Source: Candidatus Aminicenantes bacterium
GTDB lineage: Bacteria; Acidobacteriota; Aminicenantia; Aminicenantales; UBA4085
Length of the DNA: 44,085 bases
Reading direction: 5' to 3'
Assembly: GCA_026393855.1 (NCBI GenBank)
Contig: JAPKZJ010000093.1
Location: forward strand, 1-44,085
The position numbers were made by a program, and so were the translations under genes. Below the pieces are notes generated by a model. It made no database searches and was not told the origin of the DNA. It was given only the letters and a program-made list of their open reading frames with translations. Positions 36,619 through 44,085 of the stretch are shown in pieces (position 1 is the stretch's first letter; each line of letters begins with the position of its first letter).

Positions 36619-38229
36619 ATGACCCCGAACAAGAGCCCGTTTTTCCGATTTCTGGCTTTGGCCATCGCCCTGACGGCTGCCGCCGCGCTCCTTCTCGCGG
36701 CCTGCGCTTCGCCGGCCAAGCCGCCGGAAGAGCCGGCCCAGGCATCGCAAGCCCCAGCCAAGTTCCATGCCGATGTGGATGGGCTGGCTCTGACTCCGCC
36801 CATGGGCTGGTACCCCTGGAACATCTTCGGCCAAGAGCCCCAAAACGAGAAGCTTATCCGGGAGATCGCCGACGCGCTTGTCTCGAGCGGGATGAAAGAC
36901 GCCGGCTATGCCTATGTCGGCCCCGACGAGGGCATCTGCTTCTCGCGCGGTGCGGATGGTCGGCTCACGCCCAACCTCCAGCGCTATCCGAGCGGCCTGC
37001 GCGGCTTGGGCGATTCCATCCACGGCCTGGGGCTTAAATATGCCCTCTACACCGACGCCGGATCGAAGACCTGCAGCACGGCCATGCCGGGCACCAAGGG
37101 GAACGAGTTCGAGGACATGAAATCGTTCGCCGATTGGCGGGCCGATTACATCAAGATCGATTGGTGCAATTCCGAAGGCCAGGACATCGTCAAGACCTAC
37201 TCGCTCCTCGGGCAGGCCCAACGCGCCGCGGGCCGCCCGGTCGTCCACAGCCTGTGCTCCTGGGGCGACGGGTATCCCTGGCAGTGGGCCGGCGCCATCG
37301 GCCATATGTGGCGGACGACCTCCGACATCTGCGCCCCGGCCGCGGCCGACTGGGCCCGGGCCCTGCGGATCGCTTTCGCCAACGAGAAGCTGGCGGACTA
37401 CGCCGGCCCCGGCCGCTGGAACGACCCGGACATGATGATCGTCGGTATGCCCGGCTTGACCGACGCCCGGAACCGGACTTTGTTCAGCCTCTGGTGCATG
37501 ATGGCCTCGCCGCTCATCGCCGGAAACGACTTGCGCGGCATGTCGGCCGCGACAATCGAGATCCTGACCAATCTGGAGGCGATCGCGGTCAATCAGGACC
37601 CGCTGGGCAAGCAGGGCCACGTGGTCTGGAACGACGGCAATTTCAGCCTCTGGGCTGGCAAGCCCCTGTTCGATGGCAGCCGGGCCGCGCTGCTGCTGTA
37701 TCAGGGCAAGCACAAGGCCGAGAAGAAGATCCTTTGGGAGGAGATCGGGTTCGCGGCGAGCGACGCGCTCTACGTCCGGAACCTCTGGACGCACGAGACA
37801 AGCGGGCCATTGACCGGAGGAGTGACGGTCAGCGCCGGCCCCGACGAGGCTGCGTTCGTCAGAGTTTCAAAGACGAACGATTTTCCGATCCCCCCGATCA
37901 TCGTGGCCGACACTTATCGGGTCGCGCTCCGGGCGCCCGGCCCTGATCCCCAAACCCTGACCGGGGCGATCACCGTGACGAACAAAGGGAGTGCGGACTT
38001 GTCAGCCTGGAGAATCGACCCGAAGTCGCTTCCTGCCTGGCTTTCGGTATCCGTCGAGGGAAGCGGCAAGCGCCAAAAGCTCGTCAATAAGGCGTCTACG
38101 GCGGGCTTGAAGAAAGGGGCCTATCACGCCCTCGTCCGGGCGGACAATATCGAGCCCGTATCAGGCAAGCCGATGTCGGCCCTTTATTACGACGTCGATC
38201 TGGAGGTCGCGGCCGACGTTCGTCGATAA
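36619..38229 (+). CDS. GH27 alpha-galactosidase lipoprotein with BACON-like C-terminal domain
   Basis: 536 residues with a type II signal (lipobox LAAC), so a lipid-anchored envelope enzyme. GH27/melibiase barrel motifs are LALTPPMGWYPWN, YALYTDAGSKTC, DYIKIDWCNSEG with nucleophile D181, HMWRTTSDIC with acid/base D236 and GRWNDPDMMIVGMPG. The beta domain follows (AVNQDPLGKQGHVVW). The last ~95 residues (ITVTNKGSADLSAW, LPAWLSVSVEGSGK, LKKGAYHALVRA) look like a BACON/Ig-like module of the kind that anchors or binds carbohydrate. It should cleave terminal alpha-D-galactose; some GH27 members are beta-L-arabinopyranosidases, which would also fit an arabinogalactan substrate. Divergent from the GH106 operon; convergent with the next gene. 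Confidence 0.94.
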   Translation: MTPNKSPFFRFLALAIALTAAAALLLAACASPAKPPEEPAQASQAPAKFHADVDGLALTPPMGWYPWNIFGQEPQNEKLIREIADALVSSGMKDAGYAYVGPDEGICFSRGADGRLTPNLQRYPSGLRGLGDSIHGLGLKYALYTDAGSKTCSTAMPGTKGNEFEDMKSFADWRADYIKIDWCNSEGQDIVKTYSLLGQAQRAAGRPVVHSLCSWGDGYPWQWAGAIGHMWRTTSDICAPAAADWARALRIAFANEKLADYAGPGRWNDPDMMIVGMPGLTDARNRTLFSLWCMMASPLIAGNDLRGMSAATIEILTNLEAIAVNQDPLGKQGHVVWNDGNFSLWAGKPLFDGSRAALLLYQGKHKAEKKILWEEIGFAASDALYVRNLWTHETSGPLTGGVTVSAGPDEAAFVRVSKTNDFPIPPIIVADTYRVALRAPGPDPQTLTGAITVTNKGSADLSAWRIDPKSLPAWLSVSVEGSGKRQKLVNKASTAGLKKGAYHALVRADNIEPVSGKPMSALYYDVDLEVAADVRR

Positions 38230-38255
38230 GACGAACGCTTGGCGGGGATCCACGT

Positions 38256-38915
38256 CTACCTGTTGTCCGTCCAGTGTGAGAGGTTCCAGGCCGAGAAGGG
38301 GGCGTTGGCATAGGTTAAAATGCCGAACTTGCCCTTGCTGAAGGACGCGTCCTTGGCCGACAGGATTTTATCTTTGTCGAGATAGACGTCGATCTGGCCG
38401 CCGAAGGCTTTAATCCGAATCGTATACACTTGGCCCAGAACAAATCCCTCTTTCTTCTCGTCGAGGACGATCCTCTTCCCGGCGACGAATTTTTCGAGCC
38501 GGCGGAAGGGGCCGCCGTTGCCGGGGTCCTGGACGGTGATGAAGCGGTAATAGTTGTCCGCATCCTGGTAACGGATAATGGCGCCCCAGCCGTCGTTGTC
38601 GTCTGAACGGCAGTCGAAGCCCCAGCCGTAATCGCTCATCCCGCTCCCATAGCCGGCGATGATGTGGCTGCCCTGCCAGAATTCGTATTCCCGGTCGGTC
38701 CGGAAGATGTTCGTCAATTGTCGAACCGCCTGGACATTGTTTTTATCGTCAAGCTGGACCACCCAGTTCGAGGGCTCGCTGGGCGAGGGATCGTCGACGA
38801 TGGTGTAGTCGAGGTTCCCGTAATGGATCGTCTTGGCCGGCGCTTGCGCTGTCAGCCCCGCTTGGAGCATCAAACAGGCCAGGAAAATCAACCCGCCGAT
38901 CGCCGTTTTCTTCAC
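38256..38915 (-). CDS. Secreted DUF1080/LamG-like beta-sandwich protein
   Basis: I read the start as GTG 38915 (219 residues), not the in-frame ATG at 39023. The GTG has GGAGG 6 bp upstream, a signal peptide follows at once (IGGLIFLACLMLQAGLTAQ), and a strong promoter lies at 38949-38978, downstream of the ATG. The mature part is one concanavalin-like beta sandwich with WGAIIRYQDADNYYRF, the tract VYTIRIKAFGGQIDVYLDKD and GKFGILTYANAPFSAWNLSH. This is the pattern of 3-keto-disaccharide-hydrolase-domain (DUF1080, family-16-like) proteins. They bind or cleave modified sugars; catalytic residues are not evident here, so a glycan-binding role is equally possible. It is convergent with GH27 (26 bp apart). 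Confidence 0.8.
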   Translation of the reverse strand: MKKTAIGGLIFLACLMLQAGLTAQAPAKTIHYGNLDYTIVDDPSPSEPSNWVVQLDDKNNVQAVRQLTNIFRTDREYEFWQGSHIIAGYGSGMSDYGWGFDCRSDDNDGWGAIIRYQDADNYYRFITVQDPGNGGPFRRLEKFVAGKRIVLDEKKEGFVLGQVYTIRIKAFGGQIDVYLDKDKILSAKDASFSKGKFGILTYANAPFSAWNLSHWTDNR

Positions 38916-38948
38916 GATGGCCTCCAGTCTTTTGCGCTTCTCGACCGC

Positions 38949-38978
38949 AATATAAAACCGCTCCCATAGCGGAGTCAA
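38949..38978 (-). promoter_or_regulatory. Promoter of the DUF1080-like gene
   Basis: Minus strand: TTGACT (38978-38973), 18-bp spacer, TATATT (38954-38949). The predicted leader to GTG 38915 is ~27 nt. It decides the start codon, because the upstream in-frame ATG (39023) would not be transcribed. Confidence 0.7.
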
Positions 38979-39070
38979 GGAGAAGTGATGGGCGCGAATG
39001 GCGGCTGGATTGAATCGCTTCAATCATGGATAATAACAGTTGAGGTCGCCGCTCGACCAAAGGAATGAGG

Positions 39071-39828
39071 ATGTATCACTTTACGCTGGACGCTTTCCGC
39101 GGCTTCCGCTCGCGGCTCGACGACATCCACCTCGTCCACGAGGTGCTGGACGAGATCCCGCTCCGGCTGGGGCTGAAAGCCCTCATGCCGCCTTTCGTCC
39201 TGCCGTATTACAACGGGGTCATTCCCGAAGATTGCGGCATCAGCGCCTTCGTCTTCCTGGCCGGCGGCCACTTCACGATCCATACCTTCTCGTTCCGCCG
39301 GCCGAGCGGCGGACCCGCCACCTGGCCCTGCGGGGCGGCCGCGTCCGCGCCTTCCCGCGCTCCGGCATCGATCAGCAAAACGATTTCGGCCCCCACCTGA
39401 TGCTGGATTTCGCGCGGCTAAGGACGATCCCGACCCTGGACTCGCTGGTCGAGCTCTTCGACCATCTGCCGCACAAGATCGGGATGACGCCGATCATGAG
39501 GCCGTACGCGGTCCGGACGGATGTCGCGGGGGAGAGTGTGGTCTCCATCATGACCATGATCGCCGAGAGCCATATCAGCCTGCACGTCTTTCCCAAGCAG
39601 AAGCGGGCCTACCTGGATCTCTTCTCCTGCACTTTCTTCGAGACGGACGGGGTCGTCGAGGAGCTCCGCAACAGCATCGACGGGAGCCTGGCGGCCATCC
39701 AGCTCGTTTCCCGCGGCCATCAGTACAAGAAGCTGCGGACCAATACGGACCAGAAGACGACCGAATCAAGAGCCTGGCTCGAGAACGTTTTCTCTCCCAA
39801 GCGCGCCGGTAAAGGAAAAAAGCGATAA
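39071..39828 (+). pseudogene. Tandem-domain S-adenosylmethionine decarboxylase homologue, frameshifted
   Basis: Two overlapping frames make one recognisable protein. ATG 39071 (AAAGGA 6 bp upstream) opens an N-terminal domain reading ISAFVFLAGGHFTIHTFSFR, then loses similarity. From about 39345 the other frame reads FGPHLMLDF through to TAA 39828. The C-terminal domain is a complete class I AdoMet decarboxylase unit. It has IAESHISLHVFP, whose Ser (codon 39568-39570) would become the pyruvoyl group after self-cleavage, and DLFSC with the catalytic Cys (39628-39630). The N-terminal copy has GGH where ESH is needed, so it would be a non-processing partner, as in eukaryotic-type fused enzymes. 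The frame changes between ~39297 and 39345 by a net one missing or two extra bases. Whether it is a true mutation or a sequence error is open. Expected role: decarboxylated AdoMet for spermidine or a related amine. Confidence 0.75.
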
Positions 39829-39843
39829 GCTTCCGGGTCGCGG

Positions 39844-41670
39844 TCAACGCTTCTCTTTCAGCTTCGCGAGCTTCTCCGCCCCGGCGACGTTCTTGGGGTT
39901 CAGGGCGATCGATTTCTCGTAGTTCTTGATCGCCCCCGCAACATCGCCCTTGGCCGCCAGGCCCTCGGCCAGGCTGTCGTAGGCGTTCCAGGACTCCGGA
40001 TAAAACTCGACGGCGAGTTCGAAGATCTTGACGGCAGGCGCATAGAGCTTCCGGGCCATGATCTGGTAGCCCATGGTATTCAGCCGCCCCTCTGCGATCG
40101 CCGCGTCCTTGGGATTCGCGGTGTGGACTTTCCGATAAAGATCGACGGCCTCGTCGAAGCGTCCCATCATGAGGCGCTCCAGGGGGACCGCTTCGCCGGT
40201 TGCGAGCCGCTCGACCTTGAAGTCCCCGCTCCCGCGCCGGATGGCGAGCCCTCCCGACGCATCGAAGGCATAGCGGACAGGCTGATCCCGGCGCACGAAT
40301 TCGGTCGGCGAAACGGGCAGTAGATCGAAGGCCGGCGCGCCCGTCTCCTGTCCCGTCAGGGCGCTCCCGCTGACCTTGATGGTCAGGACATTGTCCGAAT
40401 CCAGCCGGAAACGCCCCTCAAACGGTTTCAATTGATCTGCGCCGAGGGAAATGACTTCGACCGGCTCTGGAACGTAGCCCTTCCAGCCGTATTCCTGGGC
40501 GACGGCCCTCGTGATCTCGCCGATCAGCTCGCCCGCGCGGCCCTCCGAGTTCGTCATCACCACGACGCCGTTGCCGCCCTCCACACCGGCGACCAGGCTG
40601 CAGATGTAGCCGACGTCCTGCCCGCCGTGGCCGAAATACGCGCCGTTCTTCTCCAGGAAAAAGCCCAGGGCCATGTCCTGGTCCGCCGCGACCTTGATCC
40701 GGGGCGTCACCATGAGCCGGGCCGTCTCCCGGTTCAGGACTTTGTTGGACTTGCCCTGGATCGAGAGCTGCAGCTCGATGGCCGCTTTGGCCAGGTCGGT
40801 GGGTGTGGTCCAGAGCCCCGCGGCGGCCATCTCCGGATAAATAAATCGCTTGCCCTCAATGACCTTGCCGTCGGCGGTATGGCCGGAGGAGGCGAAAGGC
40901 AGCCGTTCGGGCGAGAACGACTGCTCATAGGAGCTGGAGGTCATGCCGATCGGGGCCAGGACCTTCTCCCGCAGGATTTCGGGGAAGGGCTTCTTTTCGA
41001 CGTCGATCAGGGCCTGCTGCATGATCGTCACCCCGCCGCCCGAATAGCGCCACAGCTTGCCCGGCTCCAGATCCACCCGGATCGGCGCGGAATTGGCCGG
41101 GGGCTCGCCGTCGAGAATCTGCCGCAGAGTCGGAACGGGCTCCCCCGCGGCGTAGCCGCGGAAGCCATGCACGGTGGTCCCGGCGTTATGGCTCATGAGA
41201 AGGCGCGGCGTGGCCTTCTTCGTCTTGGTGAACGCGTTGTCCGGAAGCTTCCACGACCGCAGGGCGTCGTTGATGTCGGCGTCGAGCCGCAGCTTTCCTT
41301 CCTGGACCAGCCGCAGGGCGCCCATGGCCGCGATGGGCTTGCTGACCGAGCCCGCCACGAACAGGGTCTTCTCGGTCACCGGCTGCTTGGTCTCGGCGTC
41401 CATGACGCCGTAGCCCTTGGCCCAGGCGACCTTGTAATCCGAGATCACCGCGACGCCGACGCCGGGGATGGCGAGCGCCTTCATCCGCTCCAGGATGTTC
41501 CGGCCGGGTTCCCCCTTGATAGGGACGACCGAGCGGAGGCCGTTTTCGACCCGCTCGATGCGGGCCTGTGTCGCGTCCTGTGCGGCCCATCCCGCTCCGG
41601 TCGCGGCGACGATGAGTGCGAGCGCGGCTACGAGCGCGGTGCCGATAAGGCGGTGGGGTCTGCGATTCAT
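39844..41670 (-). CDS. Serine beta-lactamase-like hydrolase (class C/penicillin-binding type) with C-terminal TPRs
   Basis: 608 residues with a Sec signal (LVAALALIVAATGAGWAAQ). The beta-lactamase/transpeptidase-like domain (~55-390) has nucleophile S108 in SVSK, LLMSHNAG, WRYSGGGVTIMQQ in the Y-x-N position and the HGGQDVG triad in the KTG position. A short beta domain follows (~405-495). Two to three TPRs close it (RFDEAVDLYRKVHTANPKD, APAVKIFELAVEFYPES, GDVAGAIKNYEKSIALNPKN). Such proteins are mostly esterases or D-amino-acid/peptidoglycan hydrolases, not antibiotic-resistance enzymes. The combination with TPRs is typical of Acidobacteriota-like genomes. GGGAGG precedes the ATG. The Tricorn-like gene lies 16 bp upstream in the same direction, so the two form an operon. 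Confidence 0.93.
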   Translation of the reverse strand: MNRRPHRLIGTALVAALALIVAATGAGWAAQDATQARIERVENGLRSVVPIKGEPGRNILERMKALAIPGVGVAVISDYKVAWAKGYGVMDAETKQPVTEKTLFVAGSVSKPIAAMGALRLVQEGKLRLDADINDALRSWKLPDNAFTKTKKATPRLLMSHNAGTTVHGFRGYAAGEPVPTLRQILDGEPPANSAPIRVDLEPGKLWRYSGGGVTIMQQALIDVEKKPFPEILREKVLAPIGMTSSSYEQSFSPERLPFASSGHTADGKVIEGKRFIYPEMAAAGLWTTPTDLAKAAIELQLSIQGKSNKVLNRETARLMVTPRIKVAADQDMALGFFLEKNGAYFGHGGQDVGYICSLVAGVEGGNGVVVMTNSEGRAGELIGEITRAVAQEYGWKGYVPEPVEVISLGADQLKPFEGRFRLDSDNVLTIKVSGSALTGQETGAPAFDLLPVSPTEFVRRDQPVRYAFDASGGLAIRRGSGDFKVERLATGEAVPLERLMMGRFDEAVDLYRKVHTANPKDAAIAEGRLNTMGYQIMARKLYAPAVKIFELAVEFYPESWNAYDSLAEGLAAKGDVAGAIKNYEKSIALNPKNVAGAEKLAKLKEKR

Positions 41671-41686
41671 GGCCGTTGCCTCCCGT

Positions 41687-44085
41687 TCACTTCTTCTTCA
41701 GCAGCTCTTTGACCGCCGCCTCGATCTGCTGATCGCGGCCGGCGGCCATGATATCCGGGTCGTTCTTGATCCGGATATCGGGCTCGAGCTGGTTGTTCTC
41801 ACAGAGCTTGCCGTCGGGGGTCCGCCAGCCGCCCTGGGGGATGCCGAAGCGGATGGTGGGGTCGATCTGGTTTTCCCACCACACAAACGTCCCCGTGCCC
41901 GGCACGGGCATGCCCAGCGTTTGGCCGATGCCCCGGACCTTGTACTCGACGGGGAACAGGTGGGCGTCCGAGTAGTTGCATTCGCCCATTACGACGATCG
42001 AGGGCTTGATCCACTTGCCGTAGGGCTCGATGCCGACGAGCTGGCCGCGAGGGACGATGTCAAAGACTTTTTTCCCGTTTAGGAAGTCGGCCAATTGATC
42101 GTGCAGGCTGCCGCCGCCGTTGAATCGCGTGTCCACGATCAGGGCCTCCTTGTCGGGGCTCAAGCCGAGGACTTCCTCGATGACCGTCCGGTAGCTGGCG
42201 TCGTTCATGCTCTGGACGTGGACGTAGCCGATGCGGCCGCCGGACAGCTTGTCCACCTCGTCCCGGCGGGCCTTGACCCAGCGCCGGTAGAGCAGCCCGT
42301 TCTCCTCGCCCGTCGAGATCGGCTTGATCGACTCCTCCCAGCGCGCCTTCGTCGCGGGATCGTAGACCGACAGCAACGTCGGCTTGCCGGCCTTGCGGTT
42401 GAGGAGTTTGTAATGGTCGAACGAGCCGTCCAGGACCTGGCCGTCGATCTTCTCGATGACGTGGCCGGCCCGGATCTTGAGCGCGGCCTTGTCCAGCGGT
42501 CCGCCGCTCAGGATCTCCGCGACCCGCAGGCCGGGGCCGGAGAAATCGTAATCCATGTACAGGCCGAGGGCGGCCGTCGCATCCGATAGGGCCGTGCGAG
42601 CCCCCGAGTAATAGCAGCCGGTGTGGGAGACGTTCATCTCGCCCAGCATCTCGCTGACCATCTCGGCGTAGTCGTAGTTGTTGTTGATGTGCGGCAGGAA
42701 CTTCCGGTAGATCGGGTAGTAGGCGTCCCAATCGGCGCCGTAGAGGTCCTCCACAAGAAGCTTCTGCTTCATCTGGCGCCACATGTGATCGAACATGTAG
42801 GCCTTCTCCGCAGTTTGATCGAGGACCATTTCGCCGCCGATCGCGACCGGCTCCGACTTGCCGCTTTCGGGGTCGATCTTCATGGCCCGCCCGTCGGCGA
42901 CCACGAGGAGGAACTTGCCGTCGGCCGACATCTCCAGGCCCGCCTGGTTCGCTCCCAGCTTGGCGAAGAGCTTGGTGTCCCGTGTCCGCAGCTCGGTCAT
43001 CCACAGGTCATAGCCCTTCTCGAAGCGGGCCAGGTAGAAGAGCTTCTCGCCGTTCTTGGACAGGGCCTGGTCGGCGATGTCGGCGGAGTGGATGGTGAAG
43101 CGGATCTTGCGCCGCTCGATGCCGTCGAGCTCGAAGACGAGATCCTTCTTGGCCTCGTCCGGCTTGATGGCCGGGGCCTTGGGGTCCTTGACCTTGTCCT
43201 TGTCTTCCTTGGCCTTCTCCTCCTTGGCCTTGTCGTCCTGCTCCTTCCAGAGGGCGTAGTCCTCCTTGGACAGGCGGAACTTGTCGTAGGCGGCCCGGGT
43301 GAAGAACATTCCGTAGACGTCGTACTGGACGGCCGATTGGTCGGTGTTGACCGCGCCTTCGCGATCACAGTCATAGTACATCATCGTCCCGTCCATGCCC
43401 CAGCGCATGTTGGCGCTGTCGAAGCCGCTTTTCGTCAGGTTGATCACCTGGCCCTTGCCGTCGCTCGAGACCAGGCCGACCTGGGGGGTGAACAGCCGGA
43501 CGAAGCCGAACTGGACGAGGAACCATTTGCCGTCGGGGCTCCACTTGTAGTTCTGGTCGCCGTCGGAATAGGAATAGTTGTGCACGGCCGGCAGGATCGT
43601 CCGGACCTCTTTGGAGGCCAAGTTGACGACCCTCAGGACGACGCGGTTTTCGAGGTAGGCGATCTCCTTGCCGTCGGGCGAGTATTCCGGCTGGAACTCC
43701 TCGGCCGCGGTGGCGACGACCGGCTCCTCCTTGAGGAGGGTCGAGGCGTAGAAATAGGGCTCTTCCTTGCGCACGATCGAAGTCGTGCAGATGTTCCAGT
43801 TGTTGTCCCGTTCCGCGGCGTAGACTAGCGACCGCCCGTCGGGACTGAAGCTGACGCTGCGCTCCTGCCCGGGCGTGTCGGTGATGCGTTTGGTGACGCC
43901 GCCTTCGATGCTGCCGACGAAGATTTCGCCGCGGAAGACGTAGGCGACTTCCTTGCCGTTGGGCGAGAGGCGCCCCTCGGTGATGCCGCCGCCGATGGGC
44001 ACGGTGCGTTCCAGCACCTGGCGCCCGTCCGCGGCGATGCGGATGTCGACCTTCTTCGGCGCCGCCGCGCCGGCCTTGGTGTAGA
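41687..44085 (-). CDS. Tricorn-like S41 family peptidase with PD40 propeller (5' end outside window)
   Basis: About 799 residues of the C-terminal part; the frame stays open to the window edge, and the GTG at 44017 is internal. PD40 propeller blades come first (RLSPNGKEVAYVFRGEI, SFSPDGRSLVYAAERD, SPDGKEIAYLENRV). They are interrupted by a ~35-residue Lys/Asp/Glu-rich insert at ~43150-43260, then continue (ADGKFLLVVADGRAMKI). The Tricorn core follows: VSHTG (Ser and His codons 42628-42623, as in Tricorn S745/H746), a PDZ domain (LRVAEILSGGPLDKA, HVIEKIDGQ) and the S41 domain with VDTRFNGGGSLHDQL. ECNYSDAHLF carries the nucleophile Ser and adjacent Asp (41971-41966). A secreted or periplasmic oligopeptide-degrading protease is expected. 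Operon with the serine hydrolase downstream. Confidence 0.92.
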   Translation of the reverse strand, partial: YTKAGAAAPKKVDIRIAADGRQVLERTVPIGGGITEGRLSPNGKEVAYVFRGEIFVGSIEGGVTKRITDTPGQERSVSFSPDGRSLVYAAERDNNWNICTTSIVRKEEPYFYASTLLKEEPVVATAAEEFQPEYSPDGKEIAYLENRVVLRVVNLASKEVRTILPAVHNYSYSDGDQNYKWSPDGKWFLVQFGFVRLFTPQVGLVSSDGKGQVINLTKSGFDSANMRWGMDGTMMYYDCDREGAVNTDQSAVQYDVYGMFFTRAAYDKFRLSKEDYALWKEQDDKAKEEKAKEDKDKVKDPKAPAIKPDEAKKDLVFELDGIERRKIRFTIHSADIADQALSKNGEKLFYLARFEKGYDLWMTELRTRDTKLFAKLGANQAGLEMSADGKFLLVVADGRAMKIDPESGKSEPVAIGGEMVLDQTAEKAYMFDHMWRQMKQKLLVEDLYGADWDAYYPIYRKFLPHINNNYDYAEMVSEMLGEMNVSHTGCYYSGARTALSDATAALGLYMDYDFSGPGLRVAEILSGGPLDKAALKIRAGHVIEKIDGQVLDGSFDHYKLLNRKAGKPTLLSVYDPATKARWEESIKPISTGEENGLLYRRWVKARRDEVDKLSGGRIGYVHVQSMNDASYRTVIEEVLGLSPDKEALIVDTRFNGGGSLHDQLADFLNGKKVFDIVPRGQLVGIEPYGKWIKPSIVVMGECNYSDAHLFPVEYKVRGIGQTLGMPVPGTGTFVWWENQIDPTIRFGIPQGGWRTPDGKLCENNQLEPDIRIKNDPDIMAAGRDQQIEAAVKELLKKK

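Noticed and set aside
39010-39036. Possible promoter TTGAAT/TAATAA for the AdoMetDC-like gene
   Set aside because: The spacer is only 15 bp and neither box is strong, so it is not listed.
43150-43260. Lys/Glu/Asp-rich repeat-like tract in the Tricorn-like gene
   Set aside because: It is a charged low-complexity insert within one protein frame, not a DNA repeat array or CRISPR.

Overview
The window looks like a piece of a GC-rich, Gram-negative, heterotrophic genome. Secreted proteins carry Sec, Tat and lipoprotein signals. The family mix (a Ser/Thr kinase fused to a PD40 propeller, a TPR-PD40 protein, a 6-bladed propeller, a Tricorn-like S41 protease, a serine hydrolase-TPR fusion and many glycoside hydrolases without SusC/SusD) is what I would expect from the Acidobacteriota, especially Aminicenantes-type bacteria. 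That placement is an inference from gene content only.

Layout. 1-939: the end of a sensor histidine kinase and its OmpR-family response regulator, start and stop overlapping as ATGA. 1047-4211: a TPR-PD40 protein whose 5' end appears frame-disrupted, and a 6-bladed propeller protein. 4352-17486: a saccharolytic block with GH97, a GH78 rhamnosidase, a 1650-residue GH106-GH36 fusion, a GH51 and a GH172 (DUF2961). 17584-26678: a GH2 enzyme, then a separate M28 peptidase-GNAT-phosphoketolase operon. 26670-36376 (minus strand): GH106, CocE-type hydrolase, Ser/Thr kinase-propeller and GH51, read in that order. 36619-38229: a GH27 lipoprotein. 38256-39828: a DUF1080-like secreted protein and a frameshifted tandem-domain AdoMet decarboxylase homologue. 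39844-44085 (minus strand): a serine beta-lactamase-like hydrolase with TPRs, and a Tricorn-like S41 peptidase that runs off the window.

How the genes may work together. The enzymes would remove alpha-L-rhamnose (GH78, two GH106), L-arabinofuranose (two GH51), alpha-galactose (GH27, GH36, perhaps GH97) and beta-galactose or related residues (GH2). GH172 members act on arabinofuranosides or fructofuranosides. Together this suggests exo-acting trimming of rhamnogalacturonan-I, arabinogalactan or plant/microbial glycosides outside the cytoplasm. The phosphoketolase could turn the resulting pentose phosphates into acetyl phosphate. No transporter, SusC/D pair, sulfatase or polysaccharide lyase is present.

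Regulatory sequence is unusually legible. Nine promoter-like elements match TTGA(C/T)N with a 16-18 bp spacer and a TATAAT-like box. Three gene pairs are divergent with back-to-back promoters, and the GH2 gene appears to be transcribed as a leaderless mRNA. The one gap over 300 bp (16049-16358) holds a 292-bp inverted-repeat element of unknown nature. I saw no tRNA, rRNA, CRISPR array or transposase gene.
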